A DNA stretch of 64,000 nt from Acinetobacter calcoaceticus. GTDB taxonomy: Bacteria > Pseudomonadota > Gammaproteobacteria > Pseudomonadales > Moraxellaceae. The notes under the pieces were generated by a model, which saw only the letters and a list, made by a program, of their open reading frames with translations, made no database searches and was not told the origin of the DNA. Below, in pieces: positions 54,866 to 62,700 of this stretch (positions within the stretch are counted from its first letter, which is position 1; each line of letters opens with the position of its first letter). Location: positions 2,356,001 to 2,420,000 of the forward strand of contig NZ_LS999521.1 of assembly GCF_900520355.1 (NCBI RefSeq), written 5' to 3'. Both the position numbers and the translations under genes were made by a program.

Positions 54866-55528
54866 ATGAATCTTAAAATTGAAAACCCGCCCGTAACTTT
54901 ACGTGAGCTGTGTTTAGATAAAGTACGTAATGCTATTATTACCGGCTATTTCCCATCAGGAAAAAGACTGGTTGAAAGAACGTTATGTGAAGAGCTCGGA
55001 GTGAGCCGTTCTGTGGTTCGTGAAGTGATACGTTATTTAGAGGCAGAAGGTTTAGTTGAGATTTTGCCCAATAAAGGCCCTATCGTCTCTCTACTTAACT
55101 GGGAAATTGCTTCGCAGATTTATGAAATTCGTCTTTTATTAGAGCAAAGTGCTGTAGTGGACTGCACCAAAAACCTAGATGAAGAAACTGCTGAAAAATT
55201 AAAACTTCTATTAGAAGATCTTAAAGCTGCTTTTGCTGCCGATGACATCAATCTTATTATTGCGACTTCAACCCAGCTTTATCAAACCATCTTCACAACC
55301 GCAAAACACCATATTGCATGGGAAGTTGTCCAACGCTTAAATGGTCGAATTAGTCGTCTTCGTGCCATGACCATGAAATCGACAAAACGTGAAATCTCAG
55401 GTTATCAACGCATCAAAAATATGTGTGAAGCAATTTATCTTCATAAAGACCCTGAAATGGCAAAACAAGCCGTTGCTGAGCATGTTACCGAAGCTGCTGC
55501 CATTGCTAAAAATATTTTAGAGACCTGA
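54866..55528 (+). CDS. GntR-family regulator with FCD domain
   Basis: A 220-residue regulator: winged HTH at about residues 10-75 (GKRLVERTLCEELGVSRSVVREVIRYLE) and a helical FCD effector domain with conserved His/Asp metal ligands likely (HHIAWEVV, EHVTEAA). It is divergent from the DUF1185-to-ALDH operon and presumably represses it through the palindrome at 54750. The near copy before the SSADH operon suggests a wider regulon. The inducer may be trigonelline or a pathway intermediate. Confidence 0.9.
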   Translation: MNLKIENPPVTLRELCLDKVRNAIITGYFPSGKRLVERTLCEELGVSRSVVREVIRYLEAEGLVEILPNKGPIVSLLNWEIASQIYEIRLLLEQSAVVDCTKNLDEETAEKLKLLLEDLKAAFAADDINLIIATSTQLYQTIFTTAKHHIAWEVVQRLNGRISRLRAMTMKSTKREISGYQRIKNMCEAIYLHKDPEMAKQAVAEHVTEAAAIAKNILET

Positions 55529-55587
55529 GATAACACAATTTAGAAAAATTTAGATAGTTTTAGCTTAAAAATATAGGGAAATACGAT

Positions 55588-55872
55588 ATGTCTGCATACT
55601 GGATTGCTCATGTCACTATTCATGATATGGAACAATACAAACAATATATAGCAACAGCTCCACAAGCTTTTCAAAAGTATGGAGCTAAATTTCTTGCCCG
55701 TGGCGGAGCTTCAGAAGTCTTAGAAGGAAAAGCATTTGAACGCCATGTGGTGATTGAGTTTCCAGATATGGAAACTGCACGTGAATGCTATTTTTCACCT
55801 GAATATCAACTTGCCAAAAGTAAACGCGAAGGCTGTTGCGATGTGATGGTTAGCTTTGTTGAAGGTATCTAA
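55588..55872 (+). CDS. DUF1330 family protein
   Basis: A 94-residue ferredoxin-like dimeric alpha/beta-barrel protein: SAYWIAHVTIHDMEQYKQY at the N terminus and FPDMETARECYFSPEYQLA in the second half, the usual DUF1330 pattern. AGGGAAA precedes the ATG. It follows the FCD regulator by 59 bases on the same strand and ends in a terminator, so it belongs to the cluster. The fold resembles small monooxygenases/isomerases; no function is known. Confidence 0.85.
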   Translation: MSAYWIAHVTIHDMEQYKQYIATAPQAFQKYGAKFLARGGASEVLEGKAFERHVVIEFPDMETARECYFSPEYQLAKSKREGCCDVMVSFVEGI

Positions 55873-55879
55873 ATTACTG

Positions 55880-55914
55880 AATGGATTTCTTAACAGAGAA
55901 GTCCATTTTATTTT
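55880..55914 (+). terminator. Terminator after the DUF1330 gene
   Basis: AATGGATTTCT pairs with AGAAGTCCATT (one G-T pair), then TTATTTT. Confidence 0.8.
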
Positions 55915-55947
55915 AAGTCGTTATATCAGCTAGCTCATTTATATGTC

Positions 55948-56502
55948 TTAAATGAACCCCACCAAAAAACACTCCAGCACCTTTTCCCGATCATCTGCCC
56001 CATCTGAACTTAAAAGCTGAATGATTCCACCTTCAATCATATATAAAAATAACTTTGCATCCTGAAAAGTCGCATTGGTTTTAAGTGCTCTAAGCTGGCT
56101 ATAGATTTCATTGATCAGCCATGTTCTATATTTAATCGCAACTTGATAGGCTTTTGGATAAGTCAGTTTTGTTTCAAAAATGGCTTTAAATAATAGGTAG
56201 TACAACCCTTCTAAGTCTGTATGTAAAAGATAAAGTTCCTTGAGTTTATCCGTAGTGCTTGTATGGCTGGTGTACTCAGCAATTGAAACCACTTTTTCTT
56301 TTAAACGTTCTTTTTGCACAATCAAACAGATTTCAATAAACCGCTCCTTTGAGTGAAAGTAGTTATAAAAAGTCGCTTTGGTAACTTCACACTCTTTGAT
56401 GATTCTATCTACCCCAACGGTATGAAAGCCACGATGGTGAAATAAATCAATCGACTTGTTGATGACTTGTATGGCACGGGAAGAAAGCACTAAATTTGGC
56501 AT
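55948..56502 (-). CDS. TetR-family regulator
   Basis: A 184-residue regulator with N-terminal HTH at about residues 8-55 (IDLFHHRGFHTVGVDRIIKECEV and TKATFYNYFHSKERFIEICL in parts) and a helical ligand domain. The frame is open to 56616, but residues before the Met at 56502 look non-coding. The following region on its upstream side is the structured element, so no target is adjacent. Its target is unknown. Confidence 0.8.
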   Translation of the reverse strand: MPNLVLSSRAIQVINKSIDLFHHRGFHTVGVDRIIKECEVTKATFYNYFHSKERFIEICLIVQKERLKEKVVSIAEYTSHTSTTDKLKELYLLHTDLEGLYYLLFKAIFETKLTYPKAYQVAIKYRTWLINEIYSQLRALKTNATFQDAKLFLYMIEGGIIQLLSSDGADDREKVLECFLVGFI

Positions 56503-57201
56503 AGGTTTACCGTTATAAATTCTTGTTGTTTCTAAATGAGATAAAAAACCTGTGCCCCGTTTGGGAGAAAAAAAGGCACAGCAAAGCCTATAAAGACTGT
56601 GCTTGGCACATCTCAAGTTTTGTTGTTGCTAAGTTTTAAGTAAAAAAGACTTTAAGCCTGAAAACCTTAGGGCATTCAAGCTGCTTTATTTTTTAAGCTG
56701 TGTCGTTATAGCTTTTGGCATCGAGAGCCAAGAAATAATGGATGTGCAAAGCCAACTCCTTTTTATTGGGAGTTCTGCCAGACATTAGAATTATGGTGGC
56801 AGAACGGAAGAGGGTTCGCGGACTGGGTAAGACTCCAGCACACCCGAAGGTGTCCCACTCCCGTCCTACCGCAACGGGAGGAGACGAGGAGTTTACACAT
56901 AAGAGTATCCCTCAGAAAGGAATAAATCTGATGTGTTCTTACAAGCGGTCCGCGACGACCGTCTGGCAATGTAGGCCAGCAGGCAAAGGATAGTGCCCTG
57001 TCCTATTGCAGTCAAGCACGCAAAATGACATTTGCTTTAAATTAAATCGTTAAAAAAGTAAGGCTAAATAATGAGTGGGTTATTGTTAAGTGGGGGGATA
57101 AAAAACAGCCTTGGGAGGCTGTTTTATTTGAGCTAAAAATTATTTTGTATAAACCATACTATATTGATTTTAGGAAAGCTATGTAGTTAATAGCTATTTA
57201 A
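56503..57201. other. Non-coding stretch around the structured element
   Basis: About 700 bases. 56740-57000 is unusually GC-rich and full of stems (next entry). 57001-57201 is AT-rich, with a possible hairpin AACAGCCTTGGGAGGCTGTTTTATTT (quoted in parts: ACAGCC at 57104, GGCTGT at 57117) acting as a plus-strand terminator. No gene is supported. Confidence 0.55.
56772..56990. ncRNA. Structured RNA element resembling phage C4-type antisense RNA
   Basis: Stems seen: GTTCTGCCA (56772) with TGGCAGAAC (56797); CTGG (56823) with CCAG (56835); ACACC-CGAA-GGTGT (56840-56853); CTCCCGT (56858) with ACGGGAG (56874); CTGGC (56963) with GCCAG (56975); and a long-range pair TCGCGGAC (56816) with GTCCGCGA (56948). 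The GC-rich folded block stands out from AT-rich flanks. It resembles the C4/P4-type immunity RNA region of phages and satellites, where spurious 'ash' ORFs are often called. Both overlapping ORFs are probably not genes. No phage genes are near, so it would be a solo remnant. Confidence 0.45.
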
Positions 57202-57915
57202 TTAATAGATACTGTCAACTTTACTGTATTCAACTACTTTCATTTCATACCCATAATGTGTTCTATTTTTAAGATTAATCAAAACAAATCGGGTATCTAT
57301 TGCTTCTAGTAGTCTCCAATCAGACTGATCATTTGGATATGACGTTTGCAAATCAAACAATACTACTGGAAGTGTCTTATTATTAATCGCATTATTTGCA
57401 TCATTCATACCACTCCCAAACATACAACCAAAAGCAATAATCGTTAAAAATAATACCAGGGGCGAGCTAAAGTGTTGCTCTATCTGACCTCCAAATATAG
57501 AACTGTGTACATAAGCATAATAAAACACACCGAAATAAAGAGGAATTAACTTAGTTGCTAAGGTAATTGATGTATCTATCCCTATCAAGAATATGGATAT
57601 TATTACAAATAGTATGGAAAAAATGAGTGAATATATATGCCCTAGCCAAACACAAAAAGATAAATAAATTAAAGAAAGTACGCTCCCAAAAGCGAACAAC
57701 AAAGTAGTAGTTAAAATCGAGTAAAATAAACTATAAGCAGATATAGAGGGTAATATCCATAAAGCATCAAATGTAGAAAAATAACCAAACTTATAAGTTC
57801 CAGCTAAAGCTATAAGTACCAATGGCATGGCAGCATAAAGCTCAAAAATTTTCTTTAATGAGAAAGAGTTATACAAAAGAATCCCCCAACTTAAAAATAT
57901 AAGATTTACATACAT
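57202..57915 (-). CDS. Hypothetical membrane protein with C-terminal soluble tail
   Basis: A 237-residue protein not recognised. It has about six hydrophobic segments in residues 1-175, then a polar C-terminal stretch (about 180-237: LPVVLFDLQTSYPNDQSDW, RFVLINLKNRTHYGYEMKVV) that may face the cytoplasm. The ATG at 57915 has no clear ribosome site, so it may be coupled to the upstream repeat-protein gene 46 bases away. Very AT-rich codon use unlike the core genes suggests acquired DNA. Confidence 0.6.
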   Translation of the reverse strand: MYVNLIFLSWGILLYNSFSLKKIFELYAAMPLVLIALAGTYKFGYFSTFDALWILPSISAYSLFYSILTTTLLFAFGSVLSLIYLSFCVWLGHIYSLIFSILFVIISIFLIGIDTSITLATKLIPLYFGVFYYAYVHSSIFGGQIEQHFSSPLVLFLTIIAFGCMFGSGMNDANNAINNKTLPVVLFDLQTSYPNDQSDWRLLEAIDTRFVLINLKNRTHYGYEMKVVEYSKVDSIY

Positions 57916-57921
57916 CTAAAG

Positions 57922-57944
57922 AAGACACCAATTTAAGATGTCTT
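57922..57944. terminator. Stem-loop between the repeat protein and membrane protein genes
   Basis: AAGACA (57922-57927) pairs with TGTCTT (57939-57944). On the minus strand it lies in the intergenic leader and could attenuate; on the plus strand a T-rich run follows. Confidence 0.4.
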
Positions 57945-57961
57945 TTATTTAATAAAAAAAT

Positions 57962-58420
57962 TTAAAAGAAATTTTCAGGATATAAAAATGATGGTATATG
58001 TCGTCTAATTAACTGTGCTTGACCGTGATAACCTCTCATCTCTAACTCCAATAAAAATACTGGCCAAGGTGGGATATTACTACGATATATATCAATAGAA
58101 GATGTAGACATTCCTCCACCTTGTGATCTAGATAATCCCCCGTACTGTGATGTAGATAATCCACCATATTGAGAGGTAGATAGCCCTCCATATTGAGAGG
58201 TAGATAGCCCTCCATATTGGGAAGTAGCTAGACCCCCATATTGCGAGGTGGACCTCCCCCCATATTGCGAGGTAGACAAACCTCCATATTGAGAGGTAGA
58301 CATGCCGCCATACTGAGAGGTGGACATACCACCATATTGAGAGGTGGATAAGCCACCGTATTGTGAAGTACTCAAATTCCGTGGCCAAGTCCTTAAATTA
58401 GGTATTTCAGATCGTGACAT
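57962..58420 (-). CDS. Octapeptide-repeat protein (LSTSQYGG repeats), function unknown
   Basis: A 152-residue protein. Residues 1-15 are unique (MSRSEIPNLRTWPRN). Residues 16-103 are eleven tandem octapeptides: ten of the form [L/M/R]-[S/A]-TSQYGG and one degenerate (LSRSQGGG). A 49-residue C-terminal region follows (PPWPVFLLELEMRGYHGQA, RRHIPSFLYPENFF). The ATG has AAGGAT nine bases upstream. No signal peptide is seen. The Gln/Ser/Tyr/Gly composition is reminiscent of low-complexity assembling domains, and the strict period could form a beta-strand-and-turn solenoid. It probably forms an operon with the membrane protein. Confidence 0.7.
   Translation of the reverse strand: MSRSEIPNLRTWPRNLSTSQYGGLSTSQYGGMSTSQYGGMSTSQYGGLSTSQYGGRSTSQYGGLATSQYGGLSTSQYGGLSTSQYGGLSTSQYGGLSRSQGGGMSTSSIDIYRSNIPPWPVFLLELEMRGYHGQAQLIRRHIPSFLYPENFF
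58112..58375 (-). repeat. Eleven tandem 24-bp units encoding the octapeptide
   Basis: The 24-bp units are in frame and similar but not identical at DNA level (mainly third-base changes), so the repeat is old enough to have drifted while the peptide was kept. There are no spacers, so it is not a CRISPR array. Confidence 0.9.
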
Positions 58421-58894
58421 AGTTCTAATCCTTAGATATTAAAAATAAAAAATTTATTAAAACATATTACTATGTCTAAACCGTTTATTAAATTTTGTTT
58501 AAAAAATACACGACAAATTGTGTCGCTTTAATCCAAATTTACTTTCTATTCCCAAGCCATTTAAAATATGGGGAGAAAATGGTTTATCAGCATAAAGATG
58601 CTGAGTCTTTTGAAGATCTATATATACGATTTCAAGCTTTCCATGAGAAGTTAAAAATATTGGCTGAAAATTATGTCCAAAAGAATTTGGCCATATTTAG
58701 CCATGGATAGTTTTTACAGCTTTTAATGATGCAAATACAACGGCCTCAACCTCTTTCAAAAGATTTAACGCAGCAATTTAGATACAATCTGGTTTATCAG
58801 CCAATTAGAAATACTCAGCTTTTTACTTATTGAACTGATCAATTTCGTATAAGCTATATTTAGCCTTTTATAAAAATGTTAAAGAACAAAATTT
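58421..58894. other. AT-rich stretch with one doubtful small ORF
   Basis: 474 bases between the repeat-protein gene and the cysteine-rich ORF. It contains the short ORF below and, twice, the string TGGTTTATCAG (58580 and 58790). Nothing else is recognised. Confidence 0.5.
58579..58710 (+). CDS. Possible 43-residue small protein
   Basis: ATG with GGGGAG four bases upstream, followed by a charged, helix-prone sequence (MVYQHKDAESFEDLYIRFQA, FHEKLKILAENYVQKNLAIF). Strong ribosome site and normal amino-acid mix speak for it; the short length and lack of a recognised family speak against. It could be the start of a decayed gene. Confidence 0.3.
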   Translation: MVYQHKDAESFEDLYIRFQAFHEKLKILAENYVQKNLAIFSHG

Positions 58895-59320
58895 ATGTGT
58901 GAATGTCAAAATGTCGGTGAATTTTTTGTATGCCCTGACAGCTTTTCAAATATTTTCAGCAATAACTATGAAATGAAAAATAGGTTCCCTCACTACATCA
59001 TTGAAGAGGCTCCATGCGAAGAAACTCGCCCAAAATTTGATTATGGTGAGTTTTATTATGTCTGCACTGAGTGTCAGCAAGCATGGTATTTTGAATGCTA
59101 TCCAGATACACCAACAGCGCCTATTTTTGGAATTAAATTTTTAGATGTGAACCAAACGTTAAGCCAAAATCAAATAAACAGTATTAAACAATTCTTAGTT
59201 GTTTTAACGCATGAAGGCTTTTCAGAAAACAAGTGCATCCATAAAGGCTGTACGGACTACTCACTTAACGGAATTAAAGTATGCCTTAACCATTTTGGCT
59301 ATAAATTTAGTACCTGTTAA
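58895..59320 (+). CDS. Hypothetical cysteine-rich protein
   Basis: A 141-residue protein, not recognised. Cysteines occur as MCEC at the start, VCTECQQAWYFECYP in the middle and KCIHKGCTDYS...VCLNHFG...C at the end, spaced as for zinc binding (CxxC plus CxxC/CxxxH-like pairs). No ribosome site is obvious before the ATG (AAAATTT). It stands alone between an AT-rich stretch and sdaA. It may be a small zinc-ribbon protein of accessory origin. Confidence 0.6.
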   Translation: MCECQNVGEFFVCPDSFSNIFSNNYEMKNRFPHYIIEEAPCEETRPKFDYGEFYYVCTECQQAWYFECYPDTPTAPIFGIKFLDVNQTLSQNQINSIKQFLVVLTHEGFSENKCIHKGCTDYSLNGIKVCLNHFGYKFSTC

Positions 59321-59459
59321 GTTTTACTCTGAATCTACCCACCAATAACTACATGTTACGACGCGAGTCTGTATAAACATCGCTGTGCAAGCTCAATTCA
59401 GGCTCACCCTGCTTAATGTTTAAAATAAGATGGGGCAACCTCCTCCCCATCTCACTTTT

Positions 59460-60839
59460 TTAGCACTCAATTGCGTTAACGGCGAGTCCACCTTTTGAGG
59501 TTTCTTTGTATTTATATGACATGTCCTTGCCTGTTTCTTTCATGGTCTGAATCACTTTGTCTAAAGACACAAGATGTTCATCGTCGTCATGAAGTGCCAT
59601 TTGTGCTGCATTAATGGCTTTTACAGCCGCAATTGCATTTCGTTCAATACAAGGTACCTGAACCAGCCCACCAATCGGGTCACACGTTAAGCCCAAATTA
59701 TGTTCAAGGCCAATTTCTGCCGCATGTTCCACTTGTTCAGGTGATGCACCTAAAATTTCAGCTAACCCTGCCGAAGCCATTGCACATGCTGAGCCGACTT
59801 CTCCCTGACATCCAACTTCAGCCCCCGAAATAGACGCATTGAGCTTACATAAAATGCCGACTGCTGCCGCACTTAGAAAAAAGCGAACGACTTTATCTTC
59901 GGAAAAGTCTTTAGAAAAAGTCACGTAATAATATAAAACTGCCGGAATAATCCCTGCCGCACCATTTGTCGGCGCAGTTACTACTCGACCACCAGCAGCG
60001 TTTTCTTCATTTACCGCTAACGCAAATAAATTAACCCATTCCATGGCATGAAACGTGGTCACAATCAGGTTAGTATTTTTGTTGTCTAATAACTTTTGAT
60101 GAATTTTTTTAGCTCGACGTTTTACATTTAAACCGCCTGGTAATATTCCTTCATTGATCAGCCCATTATGAATGCATTGCTGCATCACCTTCCAGATATC
60201 CATAATCTTGGCGCGAATCTCACTTTCACTACGCCAACTTTTCTCATTTTCAAGCATTAACTCACTGATCGATAAATGATGCGTTTTACATAAGCTCAAG
60301 AGTTCAGCCGCACTATAAAATGGATATGGAACCTTAACTTCATTGGTTTCAGTTTGGGTGTGTATTAATTGTCTTTGGCTAACAATAAAACCGCCACCAA
60401 CTGAATAGTAAGTTTCGGCATCTAAAATTTCTTCAGCTTCGTTATACGCAATTAGTTCCATTGCATTGGGGTGATAAGGCAAAGATTCATCTAAAAAAAG
60501 CACATCAGACTTATAGTCAAAAGAAATACTCTGTTGCTGATTGAGCTTAATTATTTTATTTTCAAGCACATCTTCAATGAAGCTCGTACTTGATTGGGTA
60601 TCAATATGTTCAGGATCAAAACCCATTAATCCTAAAAGAATAGCTTTGTCTGTTGCATGACCGACACCAGTGGCTGCAAGTGAACCATATAACTTAACCT
60701 GAATTCTAACCGTCTTTTGTAGATCATCTTGCTTCAATAAATCATCCACAAAACTGTATGCCGCACGCATTGGTCCAACTGTATGGGAGCTAGATGGGCC
60801 GATGCCAATTTTAAAAAGATCAAATACACTAATAAACAC
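59460..60839 (-). CDS. sdaA: L-serine ammonia-lyase (dehydratase), iron-sulfur type
   Basis: A 459-residue single-chain enzyme: [20 protein letters not shown] at the N terminus, then the alpha domain with [17 protein letters not shown] and cluster cysteines in [28 protein letters not shown] and [15 protein letters not shown] (quoted as motifs). It turns L-serine into pyruvate and ammonia using a [4Fe-4S] cluster. It stands alone; no serine transporter adjoins. sdaB is an alternative symbol. Confidence 0.93.
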   Translation of the reverse strand: MFISVFDLFKIGIGPSSSHTVGPMRAAYSFVDDLLKQDDLQKTVRIQVKLYGSLAATGVGHATDKAILLGLMGFDPEHIDTQSSTSFIEDVLENKIIKLNQQQSISFDYKSDVLFLDESLPYHPNAMELIAYNEAEEILDAETYYSVGGGFIVSQRQLIHTQTETNEVKVPYPFYSAAELLSLCKTHHLSISELMLENEKSWRSESEIRAKIMDIWKVMQQCIHNGLINEGILPGGLNVKRRAKKIHQKLLDNKNTNLIVTTFHAMEWVNLFALAVNEENAAGGRVVTAPTNGAAGIIPAVLYYYVTFSKDFSEDKVVRFFLSAAAVGILCKLNASISGAEVGCQGEVGSACAMASAGLAEILGASPEQVEHAAEIGLEHNLGLTCDPIGGLVQVPCIERNAIAAVKAINAAQMALHDDDEHLVSLDKVIQTMKETGKDMSYKYKETSKGGLAVNAIEC

Positions 60840-61139
60840 GGGATCCTACCTTCAATTCATTATTATTCGTATGTTCGTCGTTATTGTGTCCTTTCGGATG
60901 ACATTAAAATTATCATTAAGTCTGGGATAAATCACGAATAACTACGGGTAGTCGCACAAAAAGACAACGGTTGAACAATCAACATCGGTTGGTTTAATCA
61001 AAATCATGAATTGTGGAGCTTTTATCGCTTAATGGGTATTGTAGAACGAGTCTTTAAATAAGCGCGCCAATTTGTATAAATAAAAAACCACAAATATTAG
61101 CCATTAGTCGCACCTCACTATTTTTATTCATTTTTGCTG

Positions 61140-61247
61140 GTAAAGTATTTTACATGGTTTGATACAACCTACTTAACTCAGATGCATAATTCACCTGTTA
61201 CCGCATCTGATGTTTTTTAGCCTCTAGTCCGCTAGGGGCTTTTTTTA
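61140..61247 (+). ncRNA. Candidate small RNA with orphan terminator
   Basis: TCAGATGC (61178-61185) pairs with GCATCTGA (61203-61210), and AGCCTCTAG (61219-61227) pairs with CTAGGGGCT (61232-61240) followed by seven T: a strong plus-strand intrinsic terminator with no plus-strand gene before it. Upstream, TGATACA near 61159 could serve as a -10. The 5' end is not defined. Confidence 0.45.
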
Positions 61248-61303
61248 TTACTGATATAAAGCCTGATATATTAAATTTATAGAAATAATGAAAGAGAAGA
61301 AAA

Positions 61304-61372
61304 ATGAATCACGCTTTACAGCAACTGCCCCAACAAAAAGAATATCCCGTCATTCATTCTTTTAAAAATTAA
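61304..61372 (+). CDS. Possible 22-residue peptide
   Basis: ATG with GAGAAG upstream, encoding MNHALQQLPQQKEYPVIHSF plus KN, stop, then a hairpin (61382-61405). Isolated between two terminator-like hairpins. It could be a small protein, leader or chance. Confidence 0.3.
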   Translation: MNHALQQLPQQKEYPVIHSFKN

Positions 61373-61381
61373 AGTCGTAAA

Positions 61382-61405
61382 AAAGCCCGCATTTCAGCAG
61401 GCTTT
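61382..61405. terminator. Terminator after the DUF333 gene
   Basis: AAAGCC pairs with GGCTTT, with inner GC/GC pairs; on the minus strand a run of T follows, suiting the lipoprotein gene whose stop is at 61442. Confidence 0.7.
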
Positions 61406-61441
61406 GATTTCAATTTGAACTGGCAAATTTAAATTAAAAAA

Positions 61442-61876
61442 TTAGCCACATGTTGCATTGGTAATTTTTTTAGAAGCTGGATCAATGGTCACTGTAACTC
61501 GGTTTGTACGATAATCCATAGTCATTGGTTGACCCGGAGCAACTTTACGCACAATTTCTGATTGAGTTTTTTGCTTAATTTGATCATCAGTAAGGCCAGA
61601 TTGCCCCACTAATTTTTGAGCTTCTTCTGCTACGCAGTTCGCTTGATTGTCACGGAATAATTTCCATTCTTCTACGACTTGGCCATTTGGTAAATGACAG
61701 TAGCCCACCTGACCATTTGCTTCATTTCTAATTTCTAATTTCCCACCTTTTTCAACACAATATTGACTAGCTGGATTTGGTGAACCAATTTTTGGTGGAG
61801 TTAGATCTTTATGTTGTACAGACGAGCAAGCCGTTAACGAAACAAGTGCCAAGCCAAGAAAGAGAATTTTTTTCAT
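61442..61876 (-). CDS. DUF333-containing lipoprotein
   Basis: A 144-residue lipoprotein: MKKILFLGLALVSLTACSS has a full lipobox (LTAC). The DUF333 module follows (ASQYCVEKGGKLEIRNEANG, GYCHLPNGQVVEEWKLFR), then a ~65-residue C-terminal part with KKITNATCG at the end. The start at the second Met of the frame (61876) is chosen because it gives the signal peptide. The family is often called 'putative hemolysin' without good evidence; the role is unknown, in the cell envelope. Confidence 0.85.
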   Translation of the reverse strand: MKKILFLGLALVSLTACSSVQHKDLTPPKIGSPNPASQYCVEKGGKLEIRNEANGQVGYCHLPNGQVVEEWKLFRDNQANCVAEEAQKLVGQSGLTDDQIKQKTQSEIVRKVAPGQPMTMDYRTNRVTVTIDPASKKITNATCG

Positions 61877-62034
61877 AATTTTTTGCTTCTTAGTAAAAAA
61901 GCTAAAGATATCAAAAAATTTCATATTTCATATCACTTCTTTACAATAAAAAACTTACTTGAATGTTCAAGCAAAATAAATTTAATGTATTGGAAATTAA
62001 GATATTCCCAATTAAAAGTCATTTTTTAAATATT

Positions 62035-62502
62035 CTATTCAGGTCTTTCTAAAATTCGGGGGCCCGATCCGTCTTGTCCTAAAATATCTTCAGGATTTCT
62101 TAAGGGGCATTGCTCTAATGATAAACAGCCACAACCAATACACCAGTCCATTTCATCTCTTAAGCGAGTTAATTTTTGAATTCGATCATCCAGACTTTCT
62201 CGCCAATGACTCGATAGATCTTTCCATTGCTTAGCGGTTAATTTGCTACCTATCGGATACTGACTTAAAGCTTCTTTAATTTCATTTAAAGGAATACCGA
62301 CCCTTTGAGCAACTTTAATAATCGCAATATATCTTAAAATAATTAAAGGATACCGACGTTGATTACCATTTGTTCTTATACTTTTTATAAGCCCTTTCGC
62401 TTCATAAAAATGTAGGGTTGAAACAGGAACTCCACTCCTTTTTGCAACGTCACCCACGGTCAAAACTCGACTAGGGTCAGCTTTTTTATTTCCATTCATC
62501 AT
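62035..62502 (-). CDS. soxR: Redox-sensitive regulator SoxR (MerR family)
   Basis: A 155-residue MerR-type regulator: [20 protein letters not shown] (HTH), dimer helix, and the [2Fe-2S] cysteine pattern [12 protein letters not shown] (C-x2-C-x-C-x5-C) near residue 122, unique to SoxR. The cluster's oxidation by redox-cycling compounds activates targets. The start at 62502 is six bases after GAGG; 62499 is equally possible. No soxS-like gene adjoins, consistent with SoxR of non-enterics controlling a small set directly. Confidence 0.95.
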   Translation of the reverse strand: MMNGNKKADPSRVLTVGDVAKRSGVPVSTLHFYEAKGLIKSIRTNGNQRRYPLIILRYIAIIKVAQRVGIPLNEIKEALSQYPIGSKLTAKQWKDLSSHWRESLDDRIQKLTRLRDEMDWCIGCGCLSLEQCPLRNPEDILGQDGSGPRILERPE

Positions 62503-62508
62503 GATTGA

Positions 62509-62526
62509 CCTCAACTTTACTTGAGG
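62509..62526 (-). promoter_or_regulatory. SoxR box upstream of soxR
   Basis: CCTCAAGTAAAGTTGAGG on the minus strand, nearly identical to the E. coli soxS operator (CCTCAAGTTAACTTGAGG, from memory). It lies six bases before the start codon and contains the ribosome site GAGG. Confidence 0.8.
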
Positions 62527-62555
62527 TTTATAAGAGCACACTTTTATTTTGTCAA
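62527..62555 (-). promoter_or_regulatory. soxR promoter
   Basis: TTGACA (62550-62555 on the minus strand), a 17-base spacer, and TATAAA (62527-62532), a near-perfect sigma-70 promoter whose start point would fall inside the SoxR box. Confidence 0.7.
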
Positions 62556-62700
62556 ATAAATCACAGAGATTCTCTTATAGACTGTGAACCACTTTCCTAA
62601 AGTTATAGGTCTTATCTATAAAAGCTGATAACAAAAATGGATGTGATGATTAACTCAGTTCAATCTATAAAATAGTTTGCTGTCAGTTAAATTTAAGAAA

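Larger units (their letters stand above)
60840..61441. other. Intergenic region with candidate small RNA and short ORF
   Basis: 602 bases upstream of sdaA and downstream of the DUF333 gene. Contents recognised: candidate sRNA (61140-61247), a 22-codon ORF (61304-61372) and the terminator at 61382-61405. 60840-61130 holds the sdaA promoter area; nothing else is seen there. Confidence 0.6.

Noticed and set aside
56742..56993. 83-residue ORF (+) and 68-residue ORF (-) over the structured element
   Set aside because: Both lie over stem-forming DNA, overlap each other on opposite strands and lack a convincing start; the structure explains the openness better.
58112..58375. Regular 24-bp direct repeats suggestive of a CRISPR array
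   Set aside because: The units are contiguous with no spacers and are in frame in a protein gene; there are no cas genes.
56503..59330. A complete prophage or integrative element in the accessory stretch
   Set aside because: No integrase, structural or replication gene and no flanking direct repeats were found; at most a remnant is present.
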